This document shows, one piece after another, positions 33,291 through 44,115 of a stretch of DNA of 64,000 bases (the first letter of the stretch is position 1; every line of letters starts with the position of its first letter). The stretch comes from Zelopaecilomyces penicillatus. Its lineage: Eukaryota > Ascomycota > Sordariomycetes > Hypocreales > Pseudodiploosporaceae. The translations under genes and the position numbers were made by a program. The stretch is from NCBI GenBank assembly GCA_005765155.1, contig VCCP01000004.1:1116001-1180000 (forward strand), given 5' to 3'. Under the pieces are notes generated by a model that worked only from the letters and a program-made list of their open reading frames with translations, did no database searches and was not told the origin of the DNA.

Positions 33291-36055
33291 TCGGGGCGAA
33301 ATGAAGGAGGGTAGAGAGTGGCGAGATTCGGTTTGTTGTAAAAGGTGGGAGTTGAGAGCCTCGGCGTTTCGGAGATTGGGGTCAACCGGCTGCTTTATGC
33401 AATGGATATTCTCTCAAAAGTTAAGCTTCTCTTTGTGTTGTTGGTTCTCTTTTTAACTTCTCGGCTTCGATGCGTAATAGATGTCGTTGAGAGAGAGCTT
33501 GCGCCTTGCACCAGATATTATATCTTTAGCGTGGACGGGACAGGCGGCCGGTCACGGAGGACAGCGGGATAGCAGGCGCCGGAGCTTTTTTTTGTAGGTG
33601 GGTTGGTAGGTATTGTACTGTTTTGGCAACAAAGTTTCTCTTAATCAATTCTGCGAGCCGGCCGCTGAGAGAAAACACACAAGACGAGAAGACGAGCAAC
33701 TACAAGAGAAAAAGAAGAGGGGAGAGAAAGAAAAGAAAGGAAAAGGGAAAAGAAATAGGCCCAGAACCCGGCGAGCAGGATAGCTAGTTATGTGCTTTGT
33801 CGCAAACAAGCATGATTATTTTTCCCCTTCCCCTTCCCTTTCTGAGGTAGTTCGGTGTGAAGTCGGTGTGGGAGGCAACAAAAAAAAAGCGCCATGCATG
33901 AAGCCTTTGGGTAGGTAGCTTGCTGGAAGGGGGGGTCCCGGCGACCCAATAATAGGCGGTGGAAGCCCACGGAGCGGTGACGGTTCCTGGATCCTGGGAA
34001 GCCAAGCTTTGGCTGGCTGGCTGGCCCTTGTGTCTGGTGTGTGTGTGTGTGTCTTTTTTTCCCTTCCGCAAACTCCACTGCGTCAAGGCGTCTGTCCGCC
34101 CTGGGAAGTTTGGACTGCTACAGTGGGAGGGAAAGGGGACGGGGGTGGAGGGGCGGTACACCCACTGTACATGGTGCCGCTGTGAAGAATGGAAGCATTG
34201 ATAGGTAAGGTAGGTATTGATTGCTGTAGGTTGCCCGATTGATGCGTCGCTAGCTGTTGTTCTCCCTACCTCGGAGGCCCGGCAATTGGATCGGTGCCCA
34301 CCCAGCATGCCGGGTTTTTTTGGCTGGAAAAGTGTTACGATACCGCCTTTTTTAGCTTTCCATGGGTCGTCGGCCGCGTGTCTATCAGTGTCTAGGTAGG
34401 TATAGGTTTAGTAGGTGTAGGTAGTTTTCCTTCTTCTTTTACTTCTTCTTCCCCCCCGGCGTTAGGCTTGTCTCTGATCCAGCCTTTCGTTTTGCGGCTG
34501 CCGGCATCATCGCTGTGTGTTCCTAAAGATGGAACGTACATGAAAGGAAAAAAAAAGGTAGGGGTACTAACGTTGCTGTAGGTAAGATATGGTATGTAAA
34601 TAATAATCTTTTTGGGTTACAAATCGCGATTATTACGGAAAAGGACTTTTTTTTGTGGCTAGACTGGAAGTTGGATTACACCGACTATCGACGCTGTGCA
34701 ACTCAGATTCTTGCTCCTCGGGAGATGGTTGCTTACAGAAATTAAAGCCTGGGGAGTTTATTTTCGGCTTCCTGCTTCCCCTATCCGCACAAACCCCCTT
34801 CACCATAGGATTCTCATCCCATCTCCTAGGTTCTCTCATTCTTTTCTCGGGCCTTCGCCTTGCCTCGCCTCGCCTCGCCTAGACCCGCGCAGATCGGAGG
34901 GGGGGTTTTCTTTGTTGTACGAGGACCTACCTTGCTTGGCAGCAGCCATGCATGCTAGTTAGGGTCAAGTCTCCTCCTCCCGTCTCTTTCTTTATGATAC
35001 GGTTATACCCAATGCATCCCTTTTTTTCTCCTCCAAACCCCCCTGCAGCTGGGAGAGTCATCCATGCTGGAGCCTCACGTTGACTGCTGCAAGCACCAGC
35101 CGTCTGGGTCTGCCTGGTGGGGTCTCTTGATTGGGGGCCTTCTTCAGTGACCGCCAGTGTTCGCAGCGCTGGCGCTGGGCTGCTCAACAAAGTAGCGGGC
35201 CCCGCTACCGCTACCGGAACACCACGCAAGCACCACACACACACACGCCCACACATCACAGCATCACAGCATCACAGCATCACTGCATCACTGCATCACC
35301 CTCACCTCCTGTACAATACCTACCTACATAAGAACAGCACTGGATGTTGCATACATGCCCATGCCGGCATCGTCGGGTGCTAAAAACGTATTGGATGGGT
35401 CGGGTAGGTACATGTAAGGTACCCAAGCTTGCTCAGGTACTAACAGGTAAGGTATGGACATTGGAAGTGAGGGTCGTTGATTGACAGCGCAGCACTGCCA
35501 GGGCCTTTACAGGCATGTGCACGCACAAAACCCCACTGTAGGGAGTAAAGTACCTTCCATACCTGCGGATGTTGTCAGACGTTGGACACATCATGGATCG
35601 GTACAGATGTTGTCCAGCACCTTCACTGTATTACACCACTGATTGTCTATTCCGCCAGTCCATCGTGTCCGCTGCTCGGCCGCTAAAGACTTCCATCCTC
35701 CAAACCACACATCATGGAACCCTGTATCCAATCACCGTAGGCTATTCCATCAGGGCTATCCACTCCACCTGATGGCCGACTTCAAACCCATCATCGCGCA
35801 TTCATCACCAGTTCAACACACCCAGATCGAACATCCCGACGTAGCATTCGTTCCCTTTGCTCATTCTTCCCAACAAGGCAATCCTTTCCTTCTGATAGGC
35901 TCCAATGCGTTTGTCTCTTTGAGACATTCTACACGTTTGTTCCCCCCCACCCCTTGTCCGTTCCTTTTTTTCTTTCTTCTCCGCCTTTTTTCTCGTCGCA
36001 ATCCCGTTTTCGAGGTTTCTGGCTCCGCATTTGCCTCGCCCAAAACAATTTCTCA
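33291..36055. other. 2.8-kb divergent spacer, BolA / ACSF3-like
   Basis: A long spacer between two divergent genes. It holds an almost pure purine tract (about 33665-33760), a GT repeat (34038-34052), a CCTCG pentamer repeat (about 34861-34880), an octamer repeat (35254-35299), many GTAGGTA/TACCTAC words (near 33598, 33911, 34204, 34394, 35320, 35404) and a pyrimidine-rich leader just upstream of the ACSF3-like start. Frames are low-complexity and no gene is supported. Confidence 0.5.
35254..35299 (+). repeat. CATCAC(A/T)G octamer tandem repeat
   Basis: Five complete head-to-tail octamers (three CATCACAG, two CATCACTG) and a partial sixth, directly after a CA-rich stretch. It is non-coding and sits in the ACSF3-like upstream region. 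Confidence 0.85.
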
Positions 36056-38155
36056 ATGAGCATCCGCTCCGGTGCCTCACAAGCCCTGCGGCGTCTCCCC
36101 GGCAGGCGTCCGCGCACTGCGCCTTTCCTTTCCCCCCTCTCATCTCTGTCATCCGTGTCTCTTCCCCCTTGCTGGAGGTGTGGTTTGTTTCTCTCCTCCT
36201 CCTCCTCTCCCGCCGCCTCGTACCCCCGCGCAGCAGCTGTCCGGATGGCTTCGACAACGACGTCATCCCTCCCTCGCCTACCCATATTCGAGGCCATCTC
36301 CAAGCACGATCCCGAGTCCACAGTCGTGGTTCACTCGGGCTCGGGTCGGAGGTTTACCTATGGCGAGCTGCTGGGGGATGTTTGTCGCGCAAGGGACCAG
36401 CTGCGGGAGGCCAAGGGTGGTGGTCAGAAGGATTTAGATGGGGAGAGAGTAGCGTTTCTGATAGAGAATAGCTACGACTACGTAGGTGAGCGAGTGCCTT
36501 TTTAGACAGATGACTTCCGTGTGCACCTTAAAAATGACAAACAACTGATCGTATCGGTGTACGTTTTCCATCATTTCCAGTCACACTCCTGGCTGCCCTA
36601 GCTGCACGATCCATTGCACTTCCACTCTCGCCGGCCTTTCCCGCGCCAGAGTTGGAATACATCCTCAACCACAGCCAGGCCTCGTTGCTTGTCTCCTCTT
36701 CAAAGTTTGCTTCCAAGGCCCATGAAGTTCTTTCTACCAAGTTAGATGTCAAGCCATCCCACTTAGAGCTGGCCAAGCACATTGGCGGAGGAGGCCGGAC
36801 GGAGCACGTTGAGCTAGAACATGTGGATCCAGGAGCCGCAGGCTTGATGCTTTACACATCCGGTACGACTAATAGACCGGTAAGACCCCCTCGCCGGATA
36901 CCATCCGAAGTATAACGTGTAAAGTAAACGTTCTAATTTGGTGATATAGAAAGGAGTGTTGCTACCACAAGAGGTTCTCACGGCCCAGGCCCATTCACTA
37001 CATGAGGCTTGGAAGTATTCGCCTACAGACCATCTCCTTCATGTCCTTCCGCTTCACCACATCCACGGCGTCGTCAATGGCATCATCGCCCCCCTTCTCG
37101 CGGGCTCAGCGGTTGAGTTCATGTTCCCCTTCAACGCCGATGCTGTATGGCGTCGCTTAGCTACCCCTTTTCTTCCAACCAACGGCACCAGCAACACCAC
37201 GCCATCCAACCCCCCGCCCAAAGTCACATTCTTCACCGTCGTGCCGACCGTATATAGCCGACTCTTGGCCACCCACCGCTCTCTAGACCCGGAGATGCAG
37301 GAGGCTACGCGGCAGGCCGTTTCCCCTGACAATATGCGTGTCAACATCTCCGGCTCCGCAGCGCTGCCTACGCCCATCAAAGCCTCTTGGACGGAGCTCA
37401 GCAGGGGTAATGTCCTTCTCGAACGCTACGGGATGACAGAGGTTGGCATGGCTCTCAGCTGCGGTCTTGGGTACGCTGATCGAGTTGATGCGAGCGTCGG
37501 CTGGCCACTTCCATCAGTCGAGGTTCGGCTTGTGGACTTTGACACGGGGGAGGTTATCCTGCCGGGCGAAGAGACCGATGCCAATGGCCGAGAGCGCTCA
37601 GGGGAAATCCAGTTGCGCGGTCCAACAATCTTCAAGGAGTACTGGAACAACCCGGAGGCTACCGCTCGCGAGTTTGTCGAGGGAGATGACGGCAAGGGTG
37701 TCTGGTTCAAGACCGGAGACGTCGCCGTACGCCGTCTGGTTCCATCCGCCGGGCAAAACAACATTGATCAGCCTTGGGCTCAAGGTCCCATGTACTTTAT
37801 CCAAGGTCGCAAGTCGGCTGATATCATCAAGACGGGCGGAGAAAAGGTCAGTGCCCTTGAAGTTGAGCGGGAGCTCTTATCTCTTCCAGAGGTATCCGAG
37901 GTTGCTGTCGTTGCTGTTCCAAGCGGCAACTGGGGGCAGAAGGTTGGCGCTGTCGTGATACTCAACACCGAGCATGTTCAGAAGTGGAGTCCTCTTGACA
38001 TGCGCCGTGCGCTCAAGGGCCGTCTTGCCAACTACAAGATTCCACAGGTCATGAAAATAGTTGATCACATCCCTCGCAATGCCATGGGGAAGATCAACAA
38101 GAAACAGCTTGTTCGTGCTATTTTCGCAGAGGAGCTAAGCGGCGATGAGTTGTAA
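36056..38155 (+). CDS. ACSF3-like acyl-CoA (malonyl-CoA) synthetase, mitochondrial
   Basis: Three exons, 36056..36485, 36581..36879 and 36950..38155, with introns of 95 and 70 bp, give 644 residues. The enzyme belongs to the AMP-forming ANL superfamily: it activates a carboxylic acid to an acyl-adenylate and then an acyl-CoA. Motifs match ACSF3 malonyl-CoA synthetase: the P-loop region LYTSGTTNRPKG (split by intron 2), SGSAALPTPIKASW, LLERYGMTEVGMAL, WFKTGD, GRKSADIIKTGGEKVSALEVE and the A10 lysine in NAMGKINKKQL. Residues 1-60 are Arg/Ser/Ala-rich, suggesting a mitochondrial presequence; a second Met (MASTTTSS, about 63) could start a cytosolic form. In mitochondria malonyl-CoA would feed type II fatty acid synthesis. 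The substrate is inferred. One P-loop position has Asn where Gly is usual. Confidence 0.88.
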
Positions 38156-38655
38156 AATAACCATATTACGGCTGTTAAAGGGATGGAGCGTCTAGCAAAG
38201 CAGGGAGTCACTTGTAAAACACAATTGTACAATTAGTAGAAGATGGGAGAACAAAATTTGACTCTTTTTTTATTTTGAAGCGTTTCTTTAGCAAGACATC
38301 AAATTCTTGTGAGTAGGGGTCAAGAGGAAAATCTAGTTTGATTAATGCGGCAAGTACCTCGAGGACATAGCAAAATAGGGCTCCCATGCAACGCCACCAT
38401 GAAGTTTTGGAAAAGATGCTATTACTTCAGATTCATGAGCATTTCAATGGAAACTACTCCCTTGCGCAAACGCCGGTCGGGATGTGCAAGCAAGCGAGCA
38501 TTGCGCTCACAATTCTCTGAATCGTCCTGGCCGGGATGGTGACAAAGGTACAAACAGAAGATAAGGTTCGGATCCGGTCAATGTTGTACGCATTTTTTTG
38601 GTTGTAATTCCACATATTCCTTATTCCTGCCTCTTCGCAACACCAGGGTTTCTGA
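38156..38655. other. convergent 3' region, ACSF3-like / eIF4E
   Basis: 500 bp between convergent stop codons, covering both 3' UTRs. AT-rich in part, with a T-rich run near 38264-38275. No gene recognised. Confidence 0.5.
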
Positions 38656-39578
38656 CTAGACAACATACTTGGCTTTTGCTCTGGTGCTGCCAGCATGGGC
38701 ACTATCCGTGTGGCCAGAGAATTCAACCTGCTCGTTAGGCGGCAACTCCAAAATCTCTTTGAACCGCCGACCGATGGAGAGAAGAATATCCTTGCCTTTC
38801 TCTCCGGTGCGTCCCTTTCCACCAGCAACATCGCCATCACCGCGACCTGGAATGCTCTTTCCTATGGTGCGAGTCCAGACGCCGATACGATAAAATGCCT
38901 TACGCACATTAACAACCACGCCCATGACTTCGCCATCATCCTCATCTTCGAGAGTCTCGCCAATAGCTCCCATCATAATCTGGAGCCATAGGCGGTCCAC
39001 GTCGACACTACGCTTGTCCTTGTACTGATAGGACCACTTGCCGCCGTGCTTGTTTTGGGGGTCTTCCCATTCGGGGCGAACGCCAGCCTTGAAGAGATGG
39101 TAGTCGGACTTGAGTGCAAGCTCGGAGACAGCGGAGACATTGTTCTATGACGTGTGAGAAGGGGAGGTCCTGGTTGAGCTCCACCTGGTGAGGATTAGCA
39201 ACTTACGTAGACACCCCAGAACTCCTCCACGGAATCAAAAGTAATGACTTCCTTGAGCAAGTCATTCCAGTTATCACCCTATATCATATGGTCAGCTAAC
39301 GCAACACAATCCACAACATACGGTGGAAGGGCCAGGCTACAACGCAATGCAAAGGCAAATCATACCTTGCCACTAGGAGGCTTGGTGAACCAAAGAGTCC
39401 ACTTGTTCTGCAGAGGGTGCTTGACATTGAAGTTGTCCTTGTCGTGGAAGACTGTGACGGGTTTGCTGTCATCCTTGGCCTCGCTGCCGTTCTCATCCTT
39501 GCCGTTTGGTGAGATAGGAATGGTCGAGAGGTCGACCTGTTGGTCCATGTTGGGCGTTTCGGTCTCTGATGCAGACAT
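38656..39578 (-). CDS. translation initiation factor eIF4E
   Basis: Three exons, 39578..39366, 39278..39207 and 39144..38656, all phase 0, give 257 residues. Introns are 87 and 62 bp. eIF4E binds the m7G cap and, through eIF4G, recruits the 40S subunit. Conserved cap-slot and eIF4G-contact motifs are visible: HPLQNKWTLWF, the split EEFWGVY-NNV, RPEWEDPQNKHGGKW and DRLWLQIMMGAIGE; Trp residues at the expected cap-stacking positions are present. The N-terminal 45 residues are a variable acidic tail, and the C-terminal segment has an insertion rich in Gly/Lys (SIPGRGDGDVAGGKGRTG), which is common in filamentous fungi. The middle 72-bp exon was found from the family pattern. Confidence 0.95.
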
Positions 39579-40728
39579 ATTGGATGTATTGTGATTTGCA
39601 GTGGTGGGAGATGCTCTGCGTAGATGCCTTCGCGGGGAAAGTGAATGCTCTGGTGTGTGAAGGGCGAAAATAAGCTCCCAGGTTGTGCGATCGCGGGGCA
39701 AAAGACGTGGGATAGAGAACTAAAGGCGGCGGCTCGCAGACGGTTGGAGACCTGGGTGTTGGGCAAATAGTCGACAAGGAGGAAAGAGATCGACTGCCTC
39801 TTGCTCTGTTTAGTTGAGTGGTCAAGTCGTGACTTTGCGCCAGGCAAAGAGCGGATGTCCAAAGTCAGGCACGATCCGGGCAGCGTTTTATTAGAGGCGA
39901 ATGCAAGCAGTTGCAGCAGATTCTCTCAAAGCCCGCTGAGCTCAAGCCGCCAAAAAAAAGTGTCCTGGTTCGCAGGGATTCTTTCCGCCCATCAAACGAT
40001 GGCTAGCGCCTGATGCCTCAATATCCAGGCACACACATCCTCTCAAGTGCAATCTGCGACCTCGTTTCAATCCTGGACACCCTGACTGTTTCTATTTTTG
40101 GACATATTTTAGAGGGCTTTGCCAGCCGCTCTTTCATGCACCAACCATTGGCATGTTGGGGATAAAGATCCATTATTAACCTCCAAAGACAATGACAACA
40201 TTGGCATGCTGAAGTCTAAAACCTGACCTAGCCGTTACAACATGTGGCAAATTTTGTCTCCTTATAATTCACACACCCGATGACGACCCAAGCACCTCAA
40301 GGGTAGACAGGTGCCATAAAAGAACCAGAGCTGTCAATTGGCTTGCGAGTGGTAAAGCAAGACACAACTATGGCACAGTTGGGTTTCAAAGTTCTTTTTT
40401 ATCTCTTTTACCTTCAGAAGATGTATCGCGAAACTCAGTTGTCCCGTGTTCAATATCCCCTTTGAATACATTTCTTGTTTCCCCACGACTTGAACAACAC
40501 GTAAGCATGTCCTAAATAAAGCAAACAGTCGCATTAAGACATTGAAAGAACTATTGTTTTAGCACATGTAGTTGTCCGATAGCTCGACGTGCCGACACTA
40601 CATAAGTGCCATGAAACATGAAAAGTAGCAGCAGTACGCTTGAATGTCCCAATCCAACCAGTCTCTTGCCTCCGCAGTAGCCTAAGCTGCCAATCTGCCA
40701 GCCTGATCTCTCTTCAATTACAGACAAA
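39579..40728. other. intergenic: divergent promoters, eIF4E / conserved fungal gene
   Basis: 1.15 kb between the divergent starts of eIF4E and the 40.7-kb gene. It is moderately AT-rich to the right. No coding frame, RNA gene or repeat was recognised. Confidence 0.45.
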
Positions 40729-41973
40729 ATGTCTGATCAAATGAGGGTGGCAGAGCTATGTCGCAGAGTAGACTCTTTCACACCCAACCAGAACAGCCTC
40801 AAATTTGCCACGTTGTTACGGTCTCCCCTGCAAGACGAATTCTACGAGTTTCATTTTACTTCCATGTTTCTTCAAATCAATTCCTTTGTCAAGGAAGCAT
40901 TTGGTACGACGTCTTTAAATGCAGTAGCTTCGCCTTGGTCGCATCAACTTGCTGAGCAATTCTACCACTACGCCAAAGAAGTTGCCAGGCCAGACCCATA
41001 TGGAACCCAATGGGAGCCTTTGCTGAGAGATGGAGCGCTGCGTTGTAACCTACTACAAGGAATGATTTTAAAGATTTTGGATGTTAGTATCTTCACCAGT
41101 CTCTTATTCGGAGCGTCAACTGGGCATATGGCAACGCTAGGTATCGACGATGCTGCAACAATTGGTAGTGAGGGTGGGTTTTCTTGGTTGAAATAAGCAA
41201 ACGGAGAGTCTTGAAACTACGAGGCTTACAAGAACACAGGTTTTAGCCGTACCCAAAAACGAGCAAAAATGAACAAAGCATATCTTCGAAGCAACAATTC
41301 TGTGCCACCTTTATTCTGGAAAAAGGTAGACAACATCACGTTGCAAATTATGCATCTACTAATACCCGTGTACGCGATCGTCGAGAAAGAGGCAATTACG
41401 GAGCTGTCAGATATCTGTGACATATACCAGGAACTACACAGTATTGTGGCGCAAACAGGCTATCTCAGCATAGCTTTCCGAATCTCCACCAAAATCACAG
41501 TCATCGAGTGGACGCGCCCTGGTGAGCCTTACACTCTCGATCAAGTCTGTCTCGCCTCCAGAACACCTCCAAGTTCTGATAAAACTCGAAGTCGAAAAAG
41601 CTCCCGTTGCACACGGGTGATGATATCCTTAGCTCCAAAAGTGACCCGCTACAGTCCTAAGAAGAGCAGATCTGTGGAGGGTCAGACGTTATTCACAGTC
41701 ATGAAGCCACACGTCACATGCTACCTAGGCCGGAAACAAGATGGGGACGATAATGCAACCGTGATGTCTTTAACAGACTATGTGCAAAAGGTCAGACTCC
41801 AATCTTCTTACAGGTTGGAGTGTGTGATTCTGGCTTGTTTGTTGCCCATTTTCGCAGTATTGGTACTTCGCTTAGCTGGGTATTCGATTCCCAGCTCTAA
41901 ACTTTTACCAACCCTCCCAACTTTGGCGTCCGTACAATCTAAGTGGGCTATGGTGCAAATAAAATTTTCTTGA
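40729..41973 (+). CDS. conserved fungal protein of unknown function, tail-anchor-like
   Basis: Exons 40729..41173 and 41240..41973 joined over a 66-bp intron (GTGGGT...ACAG, phase 1) give 392 residues. I recognise the pattern as a large family of uncharacterised Sordariomycete proteins, not a named domain: an N-terminal helical part (LLRSPLQDEFYEFHFTSMF, SFVKEAFG), an RYAKxVA-like segment (FYHYAKEVARPD), LLFGAS, then after the intron PPLFWKKVDNITLQ and YQELHSIVAQTGYLSIAFR, and finally WTRPGEPYTLDQV. The C-terminal part is basic and ends with one hydrophobic helix (about 352-374, ECVILACLLPIFAVLVLRL) followed by a short tail, so membrane anchoring with the bulk in the cytosol is inferred. The intron is supported by recovery of the family GF-x-RT block. 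No catalytic motif is visible. Confidence 0.75.
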
Positions 41974-42354
41974 TGCTTTTGGCTGGCTAAGTTACTTGCC
42001 AAACTTTGACCTCAAGACCACATGGAGGTGAAATTGCAGAGCGGGTCGTGATTTCAAAGCTTTCGACAACGTTTGTGCCAGTGCCGAGCTAAGTAGGTAG
42101 TATACGGAACTCAATTAAAAGATCCTATGATTTAAAGCTTTTTTTTTTTTTTTTTTTTTTGGACAATTAGACTGTGGTACGGCCTAGCCGAATAGAGAAC
42201 CTTGTGGGAATCGAATAGATTATGATGTGCGATCTTTTTGGTTCAAAGAATCCCTAGCAGCTTTGCGATCCAGATCACGCGGATAGTACTATAATCCATA
42301 TTTGGCGTCGGCAAAACATCGGCGGACGAATAACTTATTCCAACGCCACGGACG
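41974..42354. other. spacer with T22 tract upstream of tRNA-Ile
   Basis: 381 bp between the conserved fungal gene and the tRNA. It carries 22 consecutive T at 42139-42160. A GTAGGTAG word lies near 42092. No gene seen. Confidence 0.5.
42139..42160 (+). repeat. homopolymer of 22 T
   Basis: An uninterrupted T run about 195 bp upstream of the tRNA-Ile gene. It resembles the poly-A/T ends left by retrotransposition, but no element body is attached. Confidence 0.85.
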
Positions 42355-42452
42355 GCTTCCGTAGCTCAGTTGGTTAGAGCATCGTACTAATACTTCAGCG
42401 TCAGCTAAATTTGGTGATGCGAGGGTCGCAGGTTCAAGCCCTGCCGGGAGCA
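42355..42452 (+). tRNA. tRNA-Ile (anticodon AAU) with a 24-nt intron
   Basis: Acceptor strands 42355-42361 (GCTTCCG) and 42445-42451 (CGGGAGC) pair with one T-G wobble, and the discriminator base is A42452. The D arm (GCTCAGTTGGTTAGAGC), anticodon stem TCGTA/TGCGA, and T arm GCAGG-TTCAAGC-CCTGC all fit. The anticodon loop reads C-T-AAT-A, with the intron 42393-42416 inserted after position 37, the canonical nuclear site; position 38 is A42417. The internal promoter A box (TAGCTCAGTTGG) and B box (GGTTCAAGCCC) are present. Confidence 0.93.
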
Positions 42453-44115
42453 TAGCTCTTGATGCCATCCTTTTTTTGCTCTTTGTCTTTTTGTTTTCTG
42501 GATTCGTCAACCAAATCTCAATCTCAACTAGTATTTAATTGTGGCCTCAAATGTGGACTCCTTGTCGTTGTAATTGCTGTGGCCATAAGATGGATACCAG
42601 ATGATCACACTTTGGAATACCTAATAAGAGTAGTACTCCATAGGCGACAGCGCATTGCCTCGCATTGGGCGGTGGAGCATGGTGTTGATTGATTACTGTA
42701 GCTGTGGTTGGCTGGTGAACGTCTGCCAACTGGGAAGGTCTGGCCAACAACAGAGCCGGATTTTCTTCAGGCGGCCCCTCCCGCAGCTTCTGTCAGCTAG
42801 ATCGATCACCAACCCTCGAAAGCTTCGTATTTGTGCTACGGATGTCCGCAGTATAATCTCGCAGGAAAAAAAACCCGTCATCTTTCTGTTGATATCGGGC
42901 GGGTTCCATTGGACTTTACTCCGTAATTAGTTCTTTATTCGGAGTGCAATTGATTGCATGAACCACATGCTAAGGCTGGGTGACGTGGAGAGCTCCCGTA
43001 TATTTATTGTTATTTTTCCAGGGCGAGCTGTCAACTGAGAGGCTGTGAGTGGCCTGTCAGCTTCCATGTCGTCAGCTCTGAGCCTCCACAATCTATACCC
43101 ATCAGGTCGAGCTGCCCACCTCGTGTCTCTCTCTCTGTGTATTCTATTGTTTGTCTCTTTCATCTCTTTCTCCTCTGTCTTCTTTCACATAGCAAAGGCA
43201 GCTCGACCGTCTGACCGCCACGTGATCGCTGGACGCTTCGAGTGTGCCAATGTCTGGCTTGGCTGGTGCCTTGCATCCTTACCGCAAGTCAGACAAGCAT
43301 CCCATCGTCCGTGGAGCTTTAGCTCCAAGCCTCCAACTATTCCAGCCTCCAGCCACCCACTTTTCTCCAACCTGCCAGGGCCGAGATACGTTGCTACGTC
43401 GCCGGCTCCACCTAGGTCCTCCACCTTGAACTGCAGCTCCGCGACCGCCTCTTTCAAAATCTACGTGTCAAGTGTTGTTTTTTGCTGGTCGGCCGATTCC
43501 ATTGAGGGTGGACGACGTGTATCACTCCATCATCGGGCCCCAATAAGCCTGCCGGCGGCCCAAGCTCCAAAGCTCAACCTGCAAATTCTTGCGACTTCGA
43601 GCACGTCTAGTCGATTTGAGGGATAGAATCAGAACCAATCGCCTACCCTGGTCTGAGACTGTATCAGCTTTTGTCCACAAACGACAAGACAGGCAGCCTC
43701 GCCAATCCCCCCTTGGCTTACTGGAGGCTCAACATAGAGAAAGGAAAAAAAAAAAAAAGCCCGGGCCTGTTTACATCTCGTTGCCGCTGGTTGTCTGCAC
43801 AACATTTCTAGCCCAGCACATTGCGTTGGTATTGGAGGTTGGGCCCGACCAAGGCTTTTTCATACATGGGCTAATATCCGTTGTGCAATTCTCCTACGCC
43901 TTGCTTTTACCACAGCTTTATTTCAGGTACCCTGTTTACCCTGCTCTGCTCCTCTTGCAACATCCCATCTTGGCCTGTATATTCTTCAATATCCAATACG
44001 AGGATATAGTCGTACGACAGATATCAAGTACGTGCAACCCATGTTGGCAAGGTAGTTGACTTGCCTTCCTCTTCATTCGGACTTGCTGTCCTGCCCCAAT
44101 CCTCGATTTGCGGTC
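42453..44115. other. long upstream region of the PhoD-like gene
   Basis: 1.66 kb between the tRNA and the PhoD-like start, including the Pol III terminator. An A-run (about 43745-43758) is present. A plus frame from 43589 to 44059 is open but has no recognisable domain, and may be part of a long 5' leader. A CAAG-GTACGTG-like donor near 44031 could mark a 5' UTR intron; this is speculative. Confidence 0.4.
42471..42477 (+). terminator. RNA polymerase III terminator (T7)
   Basis: Seven T residues 18 bp downstream of the mature tRNA-Ile 3' end, the expected oligo-T terminator on the non-template strand. Confidence 0.8.

Noticed and set aside
35254..35299. Possible CRISPR-like array
   Set aside because: Units are directly adjacent octamers without spacers, and the organism is a fungus.
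43589..44059. 156-codon plus-strand frame just before the PhoD-like gene
   Set aside because: No domain and an A-homopolymer inside it; more likely leader sequence.
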